Positions 8,327 to 18,467 of a stretch of 64,000 nucleotides of DNA are shown in pieces (positions within the stretch are counted from its first letter, which is position 1; each line of letters begins with the position of its first letter). The translations under genes and the position numbers were made by a program. Source of the stretch: Flavimobilis marinus. GTDB lineage: Bacteria > Actinomycetota > Actinomycetes > Actinomycetales > Cellulomonadaceae. Below the pieces are notes generated by a model, which was given only the letters and a program-made list of their open reading frames with translations, did no database searches and was not told the DNA's origin. The stretch is from positions 620,001-684,000 of the forward strand of contig NZ_FONZ01000002.1 in assembly GCF_900113055.1 (NCBI RefSeq), read 5' to 3'.

Positions 8327-9486
8327 CGGCCGGCGCCCAGCGTCGCGAGCTGGTCGAGGCGCGCCTGGGCGCGGTCGCGGTCGCGCGTCAGGATGTCGCG
8401 CGCCGCCGCGGCCATGAGCTCGCCCGTGGCCGTCACGTCCGTGCGGGAGGCGCGCTCGATCTCCTCGATCCACTCGCGCGGCACGACGGCGGTGCCGCCC
8501 AGGCCCCCGGCGATCGCCCCGGCCATCACCGCGATCGAGTCCGCGTCGCGGCCGTAGTTCACGGCCCCGAGGACCGCGCCACGGAAGTCGCCGTCGTGCG
8601 CGAGCAGGAACCCCACCGCGGCGGGCAGCTCCTCGATCGCCTTGGTGCGCGAGGGGCGGCGGGCGTCGCGGGACATCTGGCGGTACTCGGGGCCGACCGA
8701 GTCGAACGGCGCGACGGCGTCGCGGATCTGCCGGGCCAGCTCACGCTCCGCTTCGTCGCCCTCGGGCGGTCCGCTCCGGGTCGCCATGGCCTCGATGACC
8801 GCCGCCAGGGCGTCCGCGGTGCCGTCGTGCGCGACGGCGACCATGGCGTCCACCGCGTCCTGCACGGTGGCCCCGGGCGTCACGGCGGCGGCGACGCCGG
8901 CGGCGAACACGCCGGCGGCCTCGCGCCCGTAGCTGGACTGGTGGGCGCCGGCCACGTCGATCGCCTCCGCGTAGGCGGCCCGGGGGTCGCCCGCGTTGGC
9001 CAGGCCCACGGGTGCCATGTACATCGCGGCGCCACAGTTCACGATGTTCCCGACGCCGGCCTCGCGCGGGTCGACGTGCCCGTAGTGCAGCCGCGCGACG
9101 ATCCACTTCTCCGCGAGGAACACCCGCTGCAGGATCAGCGCGCTCGTCTCCAGCTCGGGGATCCAGCGTGGCTCGCCGATCATGAGCGGCACGAGGTCCT
9201 CGGCGACCGCGTACGCGTCGAGGTGGTCGCGCCGCTTGGCGTAGACCTCCACGAGCGCCTGCGTCATGAGGGTGTCGTCCGTGATGTGCCCGTCGCCCTT
9301 GTGGTACGGCGCGATGGGGCGGGCGTCGCGCCAGTTCTCGTAGTACGGCCCGACGATCCCGGTGACGCGGCCTGCGTGGCGCTCCTCGATCTGCTCCGGG
9401 GTCCAGCCCTCGGTCGCACCTCCCAGGGCGTCGCCGACCGCTGCCCCCGTGATCACCGCGACCGATCGGTCCTTGAGCCAGTCCAC
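8323..9486 (-). CDS. ADP-ribosylglycohydrolase-family protein (short form)
   Basis: A 387-residue protein with canonical family motifs: 'GAAVGDALGGATEGWTP' near the N-terminus, 'GDGHITDDTLMTQ' (Thr69-Asp70-Asp71, first metal site) and 'NYGRDADSIAVMAGAIAGGLGG' (DxDS, second metal site) near residue 310. It should therefore be an active, Mg-dependent glycohydrolase. There is no secretion signal. It lies between the solute-binding protein gene (122 bases upstream) and its longer paralogue. Having two distinct family members in one transport operon suggests that they act on successive or alternative bonds of one imported compound. I cannot tell the substrate from sequence. Confidence 0.87.
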   Translation of the reverse strand: MDWLKDRSVAVITGAAVGDALGGATEGWTPEQIEERHAGRVTGIVGPYYENWRDARPIAPYHKGDGHITDDTLMTQALVEVYAKRRDHLDAYAVAEDLVPLMIGEPRWIPELETSALILQRVFLAEKWIVARLHYGHVDPREAGVGNIVNCGAAMYMAPVGLANAGDPRAAYAEAIDVAGAHQSSYGREAAGVFAAGVAAAVTPGATVQDAVDAMVAVAHDGTADALAAVIEAMATRSGPPEGDEAERELARQIRDAVAPFDSVGPEYRQMSRDARRPSRTKAIEELPAAVGFLLAHDGDFRGAVLGAVNYGRDADSIAVMAGAIAGGLGGTAVVPREWIEEIERASRTDVTATGELMAAAARDILTRDRDRAQARLDQLATLGAGR

Positions 9487-9575
9487 CTTGTCCTCCGTTC
9501 ATCGGGTCACGCCGTCGGGCGTGCTGTGGCCGGCGTGTGCCGGCGGTGCTGCGGGGCGCCGCGCGCCCGTCGGTC

Positions 9576-9601
9576 CGGGCGCCCGCCGCAGCGGGCGCCC
9601 G
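9576..9601 (-). terminator. Stem-loop just after the solute-binding protein gene
   Basis: Two copies of CGGGCGCCCG, separated by six bases, form a 10-bp GC stem eight bases past the stop of the binding-protein gene. There is no T-run and the operon continues. It probably protects the upstream mRNA or partly terminates, giving more binding protein than downstream enzymes. Confidence 0.6.
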
Positions 9602-9608
9602 GCTGCGG

Positions 9609-10886
9609 TCAGCCGGTGATCTCGTCCCAGCCGGCGGTGAGCTCGTCGCCCAGCGCCGCGCTGTCGGTCTCGCCGGCGAGGAAGCGCTGGAACGCCGGCG
9701 TCGCGACGGTGTCCTTCCACTGCGCGTACGCGTCCACGAACAGGTACGGCGCCGAGGTGAAGTGCTGACCGGACGACAGCACCGTCTCCCAGCCCGGCTC
9801 ACCGGCGAGGTTCTCGGCCATGAGCTCCTGGGCCGACGTCGTCGCGGGGATGAGCGCGTCGGCCTCGTTCAGCGCCGCCAGGTTCTCCGCCTTCGTGAAG
9901 AACTCGAGGAACTCGGCCGACTCCTCGACGTGCTCGGAGTCGACGTTCACGCTGAGCGTCTGCGGGTTGGCCGCCTGCCCGGCGCCGTCGGGCCCCTCGA
10001 GGGGCGGCAGGACCGTCCACTCGAATCCCTCGGGCGCGTCGTTGGCGATGTTGGCCGCCTGGAACGAGCCCTGGATGGTCATCGCGATGTCGCCCGCGTA
10101 GAACGAGGCGAGCACCTCCGAGCCGGACTGCGTGAGGCTCACGGGGAGGATGGTGCCCTCCTCCTTCATCTCGCCCACCAGCGTGGGGATGGCCAGCTCG
10201 CCCTCGCCGACCGTCAGGGTCGCGTCGGCCCCGCTGCCCTCGAAGTAGGTGCCGCCGAAGTTCGGCCCCATGGTCATGAACGCGGCGGTCGGGCTCTTGA
10301 GGCCCCAACCCAGGCCGTGCACGCCGTCGCCGGTGGCCTTGGTCGCGATCTCCTGCAGCTGGTCCCACGTCATCGTCTCGCCCGTGGGGATCTCGACACC
10401 CGCCTCCTCGAGGAGCGTCGTGTTGGCGAACACCATGTAGGACTGCAGCTCGGTCGGGTAGGCGATCACCTTCTCGTCCACGGTCACCGTGTCGAGGATG
10501 CCCTCGGGGATGTCGGCGATGCGCTCGTCGGACATGAGCTCGGTGAGGTCGGCGAGGTAGCCGTCCACCGCGAAGGGCACGATGCTCGCGGCCTCGTAGT
10601 GGATGATGTCCGGCGCCGCGCCCCCGTTGAACTGGGTGATGAGCTTGTCGTAGATGCCGTCCCACCCGGCGGGGACGATCTCGACCTGGACGTCGGCGTT
10701 GGCCTTGTTCCAGTCCGCGACGATGGCCTCGGTCGCGGCGATCGCGGCAGGCTGGTCGGACAGCGACTGGAAGCTGAGGGTGACGGGACCGTCGCCCTCC
10801 GCCGGGTCGTCGGAGCCGCCGCAGGCGGACAGCAGGAGGACGCCGGCGGTGAGGCTTGCGACAGTGAAAGCTCCACGCTTGTGCAT
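9609..10886 (-). CDS. ABC transporter solute-binding lipoprotein (family 1, sugar type)
   Basis: A 425-residue exported lipoprotein. The N-terminus has a short basic start, a hydrophobic stretch and the lipobox 'LLSACGGSDD', so Cys is lipidated and the mature protein sits on the outer face of the membrane. The body has the features of carbohydrate-binding family 1 proteins (MalE/UgpB type), including 'VTLSFQSLSDQPAA' and 'GGAAPDIIHYEAAS'. A good ribosome site (AAGGA) lies eight bases before the ATG. It follows the two permease genes by 27 bases. No ATPase is encoded here, so a shared MsiK-like ATPase elsewhere probably drives import, as is common in actinobacteria. Confidence 0.92.
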   Translation of the reverse strand: MHKRGAFTVASLTAGVLLLSACGGSDDPAEGDGPVTLSFQSLSDQPAAIAATEAIVADWNKANADVQVEIVPAGWDGIYDKLITQFNGGAAPDIIHYEAASIVPFAVDGYLADLTELMSDERIADIPEGILDTVTVDEKVIAYPTELQSYMVFANTTLLEEAGVEIPTGETMTWDQLQEIATKATGDGVHGLGWGLKSPTAAFMTMGPNFGGTYFEGSGADATLTVGEGELAIPTLVGEMKEEGTILPVSLTQSGSEVLASFYAGDIAMTIQGSFQAANIANDAPEGFEWTVLPPLEGPDGAGQAANPQTLSVNVDSEHVEESAEFLEFFTKAENLAALNEADALIPATTSAQELMAENLAGEPGWETVLSSGQHFTSAPYLFVDAYAQWKDTVATPAFQRFLAGETDSAALGDELTAGWDEITG

Positions 10887-10913
10887 GTCTCGTTCCTTTC
10901 GAGGTGGGACTGG

Positions 10914-11741
10914 TTAACCTTTGACGGCTCCGGCGAGGAGCCCGCCGGTGAGCCTCTTCTGCATGATCGAGAAGAAGACGATGCTGGGGATCGCCGCGAG
11001 CACAGAGCCCGCCGCGAGCGGCCCCAGGGCGACCTTGCCTTCGCCGCCGATGAACATCTTCAGCGTGATGGGCAACGTGTAGTTGTCCGGTGACTGGAGC
11101 AGCACGAGGGCGAAGAAGAACTCGTTCCAGGACGAGACGAACGAGAACATCGCGGTCGCGACGATCCCGGGGCGCAGCAGCGGGAAGACGATCTGGCGCA
11201 GCACCGTGCCGCGGCTCGCGCCGTCCATCGAGCCGGCCTCCTCGAGGTCGACCGGGATGGAGGAGACGTACCCCTGCAGCATCCACAGGGCGAACGGCAG
11301 CGTGTACGTCGTGTGCACGAGCGTGAGGCCGACGAGCGAGTCGTTCAGCCCGATGGTCCGCAGGATGAGGAACAGCGGGAGGATCACCAGGATGACCGGG
11401 AACACCTGGCTCACGAGGATCCAGCCCGTTCCGACGGTGCGCGCCCAGCCCTTGAACCGGGCCAGCACGTAGGCGCCCGGCAGGGCGATCACGATCACCA
11501 GCACGGTCGAGACGAGCGCGACGACGAGCGAGTTGCCCGCCGAGCGCACGAGGCCCTGGCGGTCGAGGGCCTGGGAGAAGTTGCCCCACTCGAGCTGCTG
11601 CGGGATCAGGCTGACGGTGAGCGAGTTGAGCTCGCCCGACGACTTGAGCGACGCGGAGATCAGCCACAGCAGGGGGAAGCCGAGGAAGATGATGTAGAAG
11701 AGGAGGCCCAGGTACTGCGCGGGGCGGACGAGGGATCGCAC
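10914..11741 (-). CDS. Sugar ABC transporter permease (MalG type)
   Basis: A 275-residue inner-membrane protein with about six hydrophobic segments, starting with 'YLGLLFYIIFLGFPLLWLI'. The EAA loop that docks on the ATPase is present as 'VDLEEAGSMDGASRGTVLRQI'. GTG at 11741 is preferred as the start, because AGGAG lies seven bases upstream inside the end of the preceding gene and the next in-frame codons upstream include that gene's stop. There are two bases between the genes. It pairs with the MalF-type permease to form the channel for the substrate bound by the lipoprotein at 9609-10886. Confidence 0.9.
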   Translation of the reverse strand: MRSLVRPAQYLGLLFYIIFLGFPLLWLISASLKSSGELNSLTVSLIPQQLEWGNFSQALDRQGLVRSAGNSLVVALVSTVLVIVIALPGAYVLARFKGWARTVGTGWILVSQVFPVILVILPLFLILRTIGLNDSLVGLTLVHTTYTLPFALWMLQGYVSSIPVDLEEAGSMDGASRGTVLRQIVFPLLRPGIVATAMFSFVSSWNEFFFALVLLQSPDNYTLPITLKMFIGGEGKVALGPLAAGSVLAAIPSIVFFSIMQKRLTGGLLAGAVKG

Positions 11742-11743
11742 GG

Positions 11744-12682
11744 TCAGGACTCCTTCTCGTCGCGGAACTGGGACCACAGGTAGACGGACAGCAGCAGCAC
11801 GACGACGACGACGAGCACGACGCCCATCGCGGCGGCGTAGCCGATGTTGCGGTTCTTGAACGCCTCGAGGTACGTGAACAGCATCGGGAGCATGGTCTTG
11901 CCGCCGGGGCCACCCTCGGTGAGGACGTAGACGAGGCTGAACGAGTTGAAGTTCCAGATGAAGTTCAGCGAGGTGATCGACGTGACGATCGGGCGCAGGC
12001 TCGGCCACGTCACGGCGGTGAAGCGGCGCCACGCGGACGCACCGTCGACGCTCGCGGCCTCGTGCAGCTCGCCGGGGATCTGCTGCAGGCCGGCCAGCAG
12101 GGTCACGGTGGTCTGCGGCATGCCGACCCAGACGCCGACGACGATCACCGCGGGCAGGGCGGTGGTGAAGTTCGCGAGCCAGTTCGTGTCGTCGGGCAGC
12201 CCGAGCTTGCCGAGGAACGCGTTGAGCGGCCCGGCGTTGGGCGAGTAGATCATCCGCCACATGATCGACACGACGACCGGCGGCATGGCCCACGGTATGA
12301 GTGCGAGCACGCGCGTCAGGCCCTGGAACCGCAGGTTCGAGTTGAGCAGCAGGGCGAGGCCGAGGCCGGCGAGCAGCTGCAGCAGCGTCACGGAGACGGC
12401 CCAGATCATGCCGATCCGGAACGAGTCCCAGAAGAACCCGTTGTCGAGGAGGCGCTCGAAGTTCTCGAGCCCGATGACCTGGTACTCGGGGTTGCGCACG
12501 AGCCGCGCGTCCGTGAACGCGAGCGCGATGCCCATGACCAGCGGCGCGACCGAGAGCACGAGTACCGGCAGCAGAGACGGCAGGACGAGCCCGATCGCCT
12601 CGCGACGCCGCGCCTTGGCGAGCCCGCCGGTGGGCTGGCGCGCGACGTCGTCGGGCTTGCGCCGGGTGGCCGTGTCGGTCAT
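11744..12682 (-). CDS. Sugar ABC transporter permease (MalF type)
   Basis: A 312-residue membrane protein. A basic, polar N-terminal tail of about 28 residues precedes the first membrane helix ('AIGLVLPSLLPVLVLSVAPLVMGIAL'). The EAA loop is 'GELHEAASVDGASAWRRFTAV'. A further segment, 'MGVVLVVVVVLLLSVYLW', forms the last helix. Its ATG overlaps the stop of the LacI gene by four bases (ATGA), so transporter and regulator are translationally coupled. With the MalG-type protein it forms the importer channel. The substrate is not known but should be a glycoside or oligosaccharide, judging by the binding-protein family. Confidence 0.9.
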   Translation of the reverse strand: MTDTATRRKPDDVARQPTGGLAKARRREAIGLVLPSLLPVLVLSVAPLVMGIALAFTDARLVRNPEYQVIGLENFERLLDNGFFWDSFRIGMIWAVSVTLLQLLAGLGLALLLNSNLRFQGLTRVLALIPWAMPPVVVSIMWRMIYSPNAGPLNAFLGKLGLPDDTNWLANFTTALPAVIVVGVWVGMPQTTVTLLAGLQQIPGELHEAASVDGASAWRRFTAVTWPSLRPIVTSITSLNFIWNFNSFSLVYVLTEGGPGGKTMLPMLFTYLEAFKNRNIGYAAAMGVVLVVVVVLLLSVYLWSQFRDEKES

Positions 12683-13713
12683 CGGGCGACCTCCTCGTCG
12701 GTGAGGGTGGATGAGGACTCGCGGCTGATCAGCGTGGGAGCGACGGTCACGGTGGTGGCGGCGCGGCCGGGGTCGGCGAGCCGCTCGAGCAGCAGGGTCG
12801 CGGCGGCGCGGCCACGCTCGCTCGAGCGCAGGGACACGCTGGTGAGGCTGGGCTGGAAGACGCCCGCGAGCTCGGTGTCGTCCATGCCGGTCACGGCGAG
12901 GTCGCCGGGGACGGACAGACCGCGCTCGACGGCCGCCTTGATGGCACCCACGGCGAGCAGGTCGTTGGCGGCGACGAGGGCGTCGATCCGCCCGGGGTGC
13001 TCGTCGAGCAGCGCGCGCGCCGCCTCGAGCCCCGCGGCGACGGTGAAGTCGGCCGCGACGCGGCACTCGACGGCCTGGGCGCCCACGGCTGCCATCGCCG
13101 GGGCTGCCGCGTCGAAGCCGCGTTGACGCGCCTCGCCCGGCGTCGTGTCCAGCGGGCCGTTGAGGAAGGCGATGCGGCGGTGGCCCAGCGCCAGCAGGTG
13201 GTCGACCGCCTGGCCGATGCCCCCGGCCGAGTCGGTCGTGACGGTGTCGAGGGTCGACTCCCCCGTGCGTCCGATCACGACCACGGGCATGCCCGACGAC
13301 GTCAGCTGCTGCCCGAGCTCGGGGCTCGTCCGCAGGGGGCTGAGGATGAGGCCGTCGACGAGACCTGCCGCGAGGCCCGCCACGAGCTCGGCCGTCGACT
13401 GCGGCGAGCCGCCCGTGCTGGCGACGACGAGGCGGTAGCCGCGCTCGGCGACGACGGACTGGATGGCGGTCATCATCTCGACGTAGACCGGATTGCCGAT
13501 GTCCGCGACGGCGAAGGCGATCTGGAAGGTCTTGCGCATGCGCAGCGAGCGTCCGGTGGCGTCGGGCTGGTATCCGAGCTCGGCGGCAGCGGCGCGGACG
13601 CGCTCGACCATCGCGGGGCTGGCGCCGGTGCCGTGTAGGGCGCGGGAGGCGGAGCCGAGGGACACGCCGGCGCGGGCGGCGACGTCGGGCAGGGTCACGC
13701 GGGTGCCGGCCAT
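12679..13713 (-). CDS. LacI-family transcriptional regulator of the ten-gene operon
   Basis: A 344-residue regulator. The N-terminal helix-turn-helix is 'VTLPDVAARAGVSLGSASRALHG', followed by a hinge helix around residues 45-58. The rest is a periplasmic-binding-protein-like effector domain ('LGHRRIAFLNGP', 'DALVAANDLLAVGAIKAA', 'VTGMDDTELAGVFQPSLTSV'). ATG at 13713 is preceded by AGGAGG. A perfect 14-bp palindrome sits 65 bases upstream, so the protein probably represses its own operon until the imported compound, or a product of it, is bound. As the first gene of the run of overlapping genes down to 1980, it is probably co-transcribed with all of them. Confidence 0.92.
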   Translation of the reverse strand: MAGTRVTLPDVAARAGVSLGSASRALHGTGASPAMVERVRAAAAELGYQPDATGRSLRMRKTFQIAFAVADIGNPVYVEMMTAIQSVVAERGYRLVVASTGGSPQSTAELVAGLAAGLVDGLILSPLRTSPELGQQLTSSGMPVVVIGRTGESTLDTVTTDSAGGIGQAVDHLLALGHRRIAFLNGPLDTTPGEARQRGFDAAAPAMAAVGAQAVECRVAADFTVAAGLEAARALLDEHPGRIDALVAANDLLAVGAIKAAVERGLSVPGDLAVTGMDDTELAGVFQPSLTSVSLRSSERGRAAATLLLERLADPGRAATTVTVAPTLISRESSSTLTDEEVAR

Positions 13714-13777
13714 GGCGGGCCTCCTCTCGTCGTCGAGCGGGATGGACGTCAGTGTCACGGGCCATCTGGAATGTTGT

Positions 13778-13791
13778 TGGAAACGTTTCCA
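13778..13791. promoter_or_regulatory. LacI-type operator
   Basis: TGGAAACGTTTCCA is a perfect 14-bp palindrome with the central CG step typical of LacI-family operators. It lies between the start of the LacI gene (minus strand) and nadE (plus strand), 65 bases from the LacI ATG. It is the obvious binding site for that regulator. Confidence 0.8.
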
Positions 13792-13885
13792 GTGGGCTGC
13801 GTCACACACTTCCACGCGGACGTCGGAGGTGTCAAGCGCTCGCGTTGGCCTGCGGCTGTCCCCGGCTCCTGCCAGACTCAGGACC

Positions 13886-15928
<2,043 letters not shown>

Positions 15929-15936
15929 GCGGACCG

Positions 15937-16735
15937 TCAGTCGCGCGGGGCGGTGATCCGGCGTGCGAGGGCGACCAGCGCCACGAGCGCGACGAGGCCC
16001 GCGACCGCGGCGGCGGCCGTCGCCGTCGTCGTCGACTCCGGCTGTCCCTGGAGCCTGGCCACGGCGATCCATGCGACGCCCCACGTGATGGCCGCGGCGG
16101 CCGCTGTCGCCACGAGGCTCCCGCGGCCCACGACGGCGAGCGCGACGCCGACCAGGCCCGCGACGGCCAGCACCACGACGGACCACGGCACCGGGTTCCC
16201 GCCGGCGTCGACGCCCGAGCTCGCGAGCGCCGCCGCGACGTTCGCGACGGTCGCGACGCACACCCAGCCCAGGTAGACGCCGAGCGTGCCGTCGGCCACG
16301 GCCGCGCCGATCGGGTTCCGGGTCGGCGTCGCGCGCAGCCGCAGGAACAGGGCGACAAGGACGCCGAGCAGGACCACGATCACGACGACGCTCAGCCACA
16401 CCTGGCCGGCCTGGACCACGAGGATCCACGCGGCGTTGAGCAGCTGGCTGGCGACCACGAGCCACGCGATGCGCCGGCGGTCGTCGAAGTCCCACCACTG
16501 CCACAGCGTGTACGCACCGAGGCCCACGTAGATCAGCGTCCAGATGGAGAACGCGCCCGACGCCGGCGCGAGGTGCGTCGAGTCGCTCGCGAGCACACCT
16601 CCGGCGGCCTCGGCGATGGGCGTCCCGCCAAACACGCCGACGCCGATCATCGAGCCGACGAGACACGTACGCGACGGTGACGGAGATCTGCCGCGCGAGC
16701 GGCCGGTCAGCGCTGGTGCGGGAGGTCGTTACCAT
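15937..16735 (-). pseudogene. TspO-like tryptophan-rich membrane protein with an apparent frameshift
   Basis: The main open frame (15937-16650, ATG at 16650) encodes about 237 residues with several membrane helices: 'FSIWTLIYVGLGAYTLWQWW', 'VWLSVVVIVVLLGVLVALFL' and others. It resembles actinobacterial tryptophan-rich TspO/MBR-related proteins. It starts in mid-helix ('MIGVGVFGGTP'). The missing N-terminus lies upstream in another frame, beginning at ATG 16735 with a basic segment and 'LARQISVTVAYV'. Removing one base near 16663-16667 joins the two into a continuous first membrane helix. So either the gene is broken, a sequencing error is present, or translation starts at 16650. The 3' end of the hydrolase gene overlaps its start region. 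Confidence 0.65.
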
Positions 16736-17495
16736 GCTCGACGGTAGCCGTATCCCGACATTCGGCGCATCCGCACGCAACCAAGGCGGGGAGCATCACG
16801 AGCAGACGCGGGCTCGACAGGATCCGGAAGTGCCCCGTGGACGGCAGCTCGACGTTGTGCGCGCCGTCGAGCCGCGAGCCGTCAGGGATGTGCGGGTCGA
16901 ACTGGCCGTAGACCGAGGTGATGCGCGCGTTCACGGCGAGGTTCGCGGCTAGCGTGCGCAGGCCGGCGTGGGACGGCGAGAACATGCGCAGGTTGGGGAT
17001 CGGTACGAGCCGGGCGTACGGGGACCCGGAGAACGGCGTCGAGATCGCGACCATGCAGCGCACCCGAGCATCCTCGCCGCGGGCGGCGTCCTCCACCATG
17101 AGGTGCTTGCCGATCAGGCCGCCCTTGGAGTGCGCGACGACGACGACGTCGCGCAGGTCGTGGTCGTCGAGGTACTGGGAGGCGAGCTGGGCCGACTCCG
17201 GGATCGGCGCGGTGTTGCGGCGCAGGTCGGACAACACGTGCACCTCGTGACCGTGGTCGCGCAGCAGGCGGGCGACGGGCCGCAGGAACTGCCAGGTCTC
17301 GTAGACGCCGGGGATGAGCAGGACCTGGCGGGCGGTCTCCGACGCCGTGGGGACGCCCCGGTACGCGTCGGGCGCGGTCCGGTCGACCGCCGCGCGGGCC
17401 TGCCAGGCGGCGGCGTAGGCGTAGTCCGCGGCCCACGCCGGCCCGAACCGCACGGCGCGGGCCAGGTGGCGCCCCCAGCGCGCCGCTCCCCTCAC
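16707..17495 (-). CDS. Alpha/beta-hydrolase, esterase/lipase-like
   Basis: A 262-residue protein of the alpha/beta-hydrolase fold. 'QVLLIPGVYETWQFLRPVARLLRDHGHEVHVL' is the oxyanion-hole region. 'VVVVAHSKGGLIGKHLM' is the nucleophile elbow with the catalytic Ser. 'STGHFRIL' near the C-terminus supplies the His. The pattern is close to lipase/esterase proteins with a PGRP-type elbow. GTG at 17495 overlaps the stop of the upstream hydrolase (GTGA). Its 3' end runs 29 bases into the proposed start of the TspO-like gene. There is no clear signal peptide. The substrate is unknown. Confidence 0.8.
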   Translation of the reverse strand: MRGAARWGRHLARAVRFGPAWAADYAYAAAWQARAAVDRTAPDAYRGVPTASETARQVLLIPGVYETWQFLRPVARLLRDHGHEVHVLSDLRRNTAPIPESAQLASQYLDDHDLRDVVVVAHSKGGLIGKHLMVEDAARGEDARVRCMVAISTPFSGSPYARLVPIPNLRMFSPSHAGLRTLAANLAVNARITSVYGQFDPHIPDGSRLDGAHNVELPSTGHFRILSSPRLLVMLPALVACGCAECRDTATVEHGNDLPHQR

Positions 17496-18313
17496 GGCGT
17501 GGGCGTGCCTCGGCGGCACAGCTCGGCGACGGTGACGGGGTGGGTGATCTGCGTCAGGTGCGGGGCGCCCGGGACCTCGGCCCAGGAGCCGCGCGGCAGC
17601 GTGTGCGCCATGCGCTGCACCCAGTCGTCGCGCGCGATCATGTCCTTCGCGCCGCGCACGACGAGCGTGGGGACGCGCACCCGGGACAGCTTGTGCTCGA
17701 TCTTGTCCGCGAACATGAACGCGGCCGTCACGAGGTAGCGTCGGACGCCGGCGCGGGCGTACTCGCGCAGGACGACCTTGTTGGCGCGCCAGGGCTCGCG
17801 CGTGCCGTCGACCCCGAGCCGGGCGGCGTGGCCCAGGAGGCTGCGGCGGCGCGGGTCCGTCGTCGGGCCGATCAGCACGGCGCGGTCCGCGGCGTGCGGG
17901 TACCGGGCAAGGGCGTCGACGACGATCTGGCAGCCCATCGACTGCCCGACGAGGACCGTCTCCCGCGCGTCGCTCTCGGGTGCGCGTCGCGGGATCCCGC
18001 GCAGCGCGTCGACGAGCGCGTCGGCGTGCTCGGGGATGTCTAGGTCGCCCTGCTCGTGGCTGCGGGTGCCGAAGCCGTGCAGATCGACCCGCAGCACGCG
18101 GCTGTCGCGGCCGAGCTCGTCCGCGAGGTCGGTGAAGTAGCGCATCGACATGCCCAGGCCGTGGACCAGCACGTACGTCGTCGGCGCCGTCAGCACGCCG
18201 GTCTCCAGGATCCCCACCCGAGCGTCCCCGACAGCGATCAGGTGCCGGGCCTTCCGCAGCGGGGCGGCGGCGAGGTCCGCGGCGGAGCGAGCGGAGGGGG
18301 CGGGGGTCAGCAT
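17492..18313 (-). CDS. Alpha/beta-hydrolase
   Basis: A 273-residue cytoplasmic alpha/beta-hydrolase. 'YVLVHGLGMSMRYFTDLADEL' is the oxyanion region, 'VLVGQSMGCQIVVDAL' the nucleophile elbow (Ser in GQSMG), 'TLVVRGAKDMIARDDWV' the acid loop and 'VPGAPHLTQITHP' the histidine loop, so the triad is complete. It is translationally coupled to a second hydrolase downstream by a GTGA overlap. The two may act on related esters or lipids, but no pathway partner is visible. ATG at 18313 is the start nearest the folded core. Confidence 0.82.
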   Translation of the reverse strand: MLTPAPSARSAADLAAAPLRKARHLIAVGDARVGILETGVLTAPTTYVLVHGLGMSMRYFTDLADELGRDSRVLRVDLHGFGTRSHEQGDLDIPEHADALVDALRGIPRRAPESDARETVLVGQSMGCQIVVDALARYPHAADRAVLIGPTTDPRRRSLLGHAARLGVDGTREPWRANKVVLREYARAGVRRYLVTAAFMFADKIEHKLSRVRVPTLVVRGAKDMIARDDWVQRMAHTLPRGSWAEVPGAPHLTQITHPVTVAELCRRGTPTP

Positions 18314-18357
18314 CCCCCCAGTCTGCGGGCCAGCACCTGTTCGCGCCCGCCGTCCCC

Positions 18358-18408
18358 TCACCCAACATTCCCGCCCACCCAACATCCCCGCCCACCCAAC
18401 ATCCCCGC
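18358..18408. repeat. Tandem repeat, three 17-bp units
   Basis: Three consecutive units of CCACCCAACATCCCCGC lie at 18358-18374, 18375-18391 and 18392-18408. The first has two or three substitutions; the last two are identical. The array lies in the 345-base gap between the divergent hydrolase and VIT genes, directly before the large inverted repeat. No spacers are present, so it is not CRISPR. Confidence 0.85.
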
Positions 18409-18417
18409 GAGATCGTC

Positions 18418-18467
18418 ACTTTGCCCCCGACTTCGCGACATAGAACTCACGAAGTCGGGGGCAAAGT
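18418..18467. repeat. Large perfect inverted repeat (REP-like or bidirectional stem-loop)
   Basis: Arms of 18 bp (ACTTTGCCCCCGACTTCG and its complement) flank a 14-base loop at 18436-18449. A partial third copy of the right arm (CGAAGTCGG) follows at 18470-18478. The position between divergent genes argues against a simple terminator. A dispersed intergenic repeat element is likely. The rest of the gap, 18479-18658, shows no gene or clear promoter. Confidence 0.8.

Noticed and set aside
10746-11741. Missing ATPase gene as evidence that the importer is broken
   Set aside because: Actinobacterial family 1 sugar importers commonly lack their own ATPase and share an MsiK-like subunit. Both importers here follow that pattern.
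18358-18408. Short tandem repeats as a CRISPR array
   Set aside because: The 17-base units are directly adjacent with no spacers and no cas genes are present.
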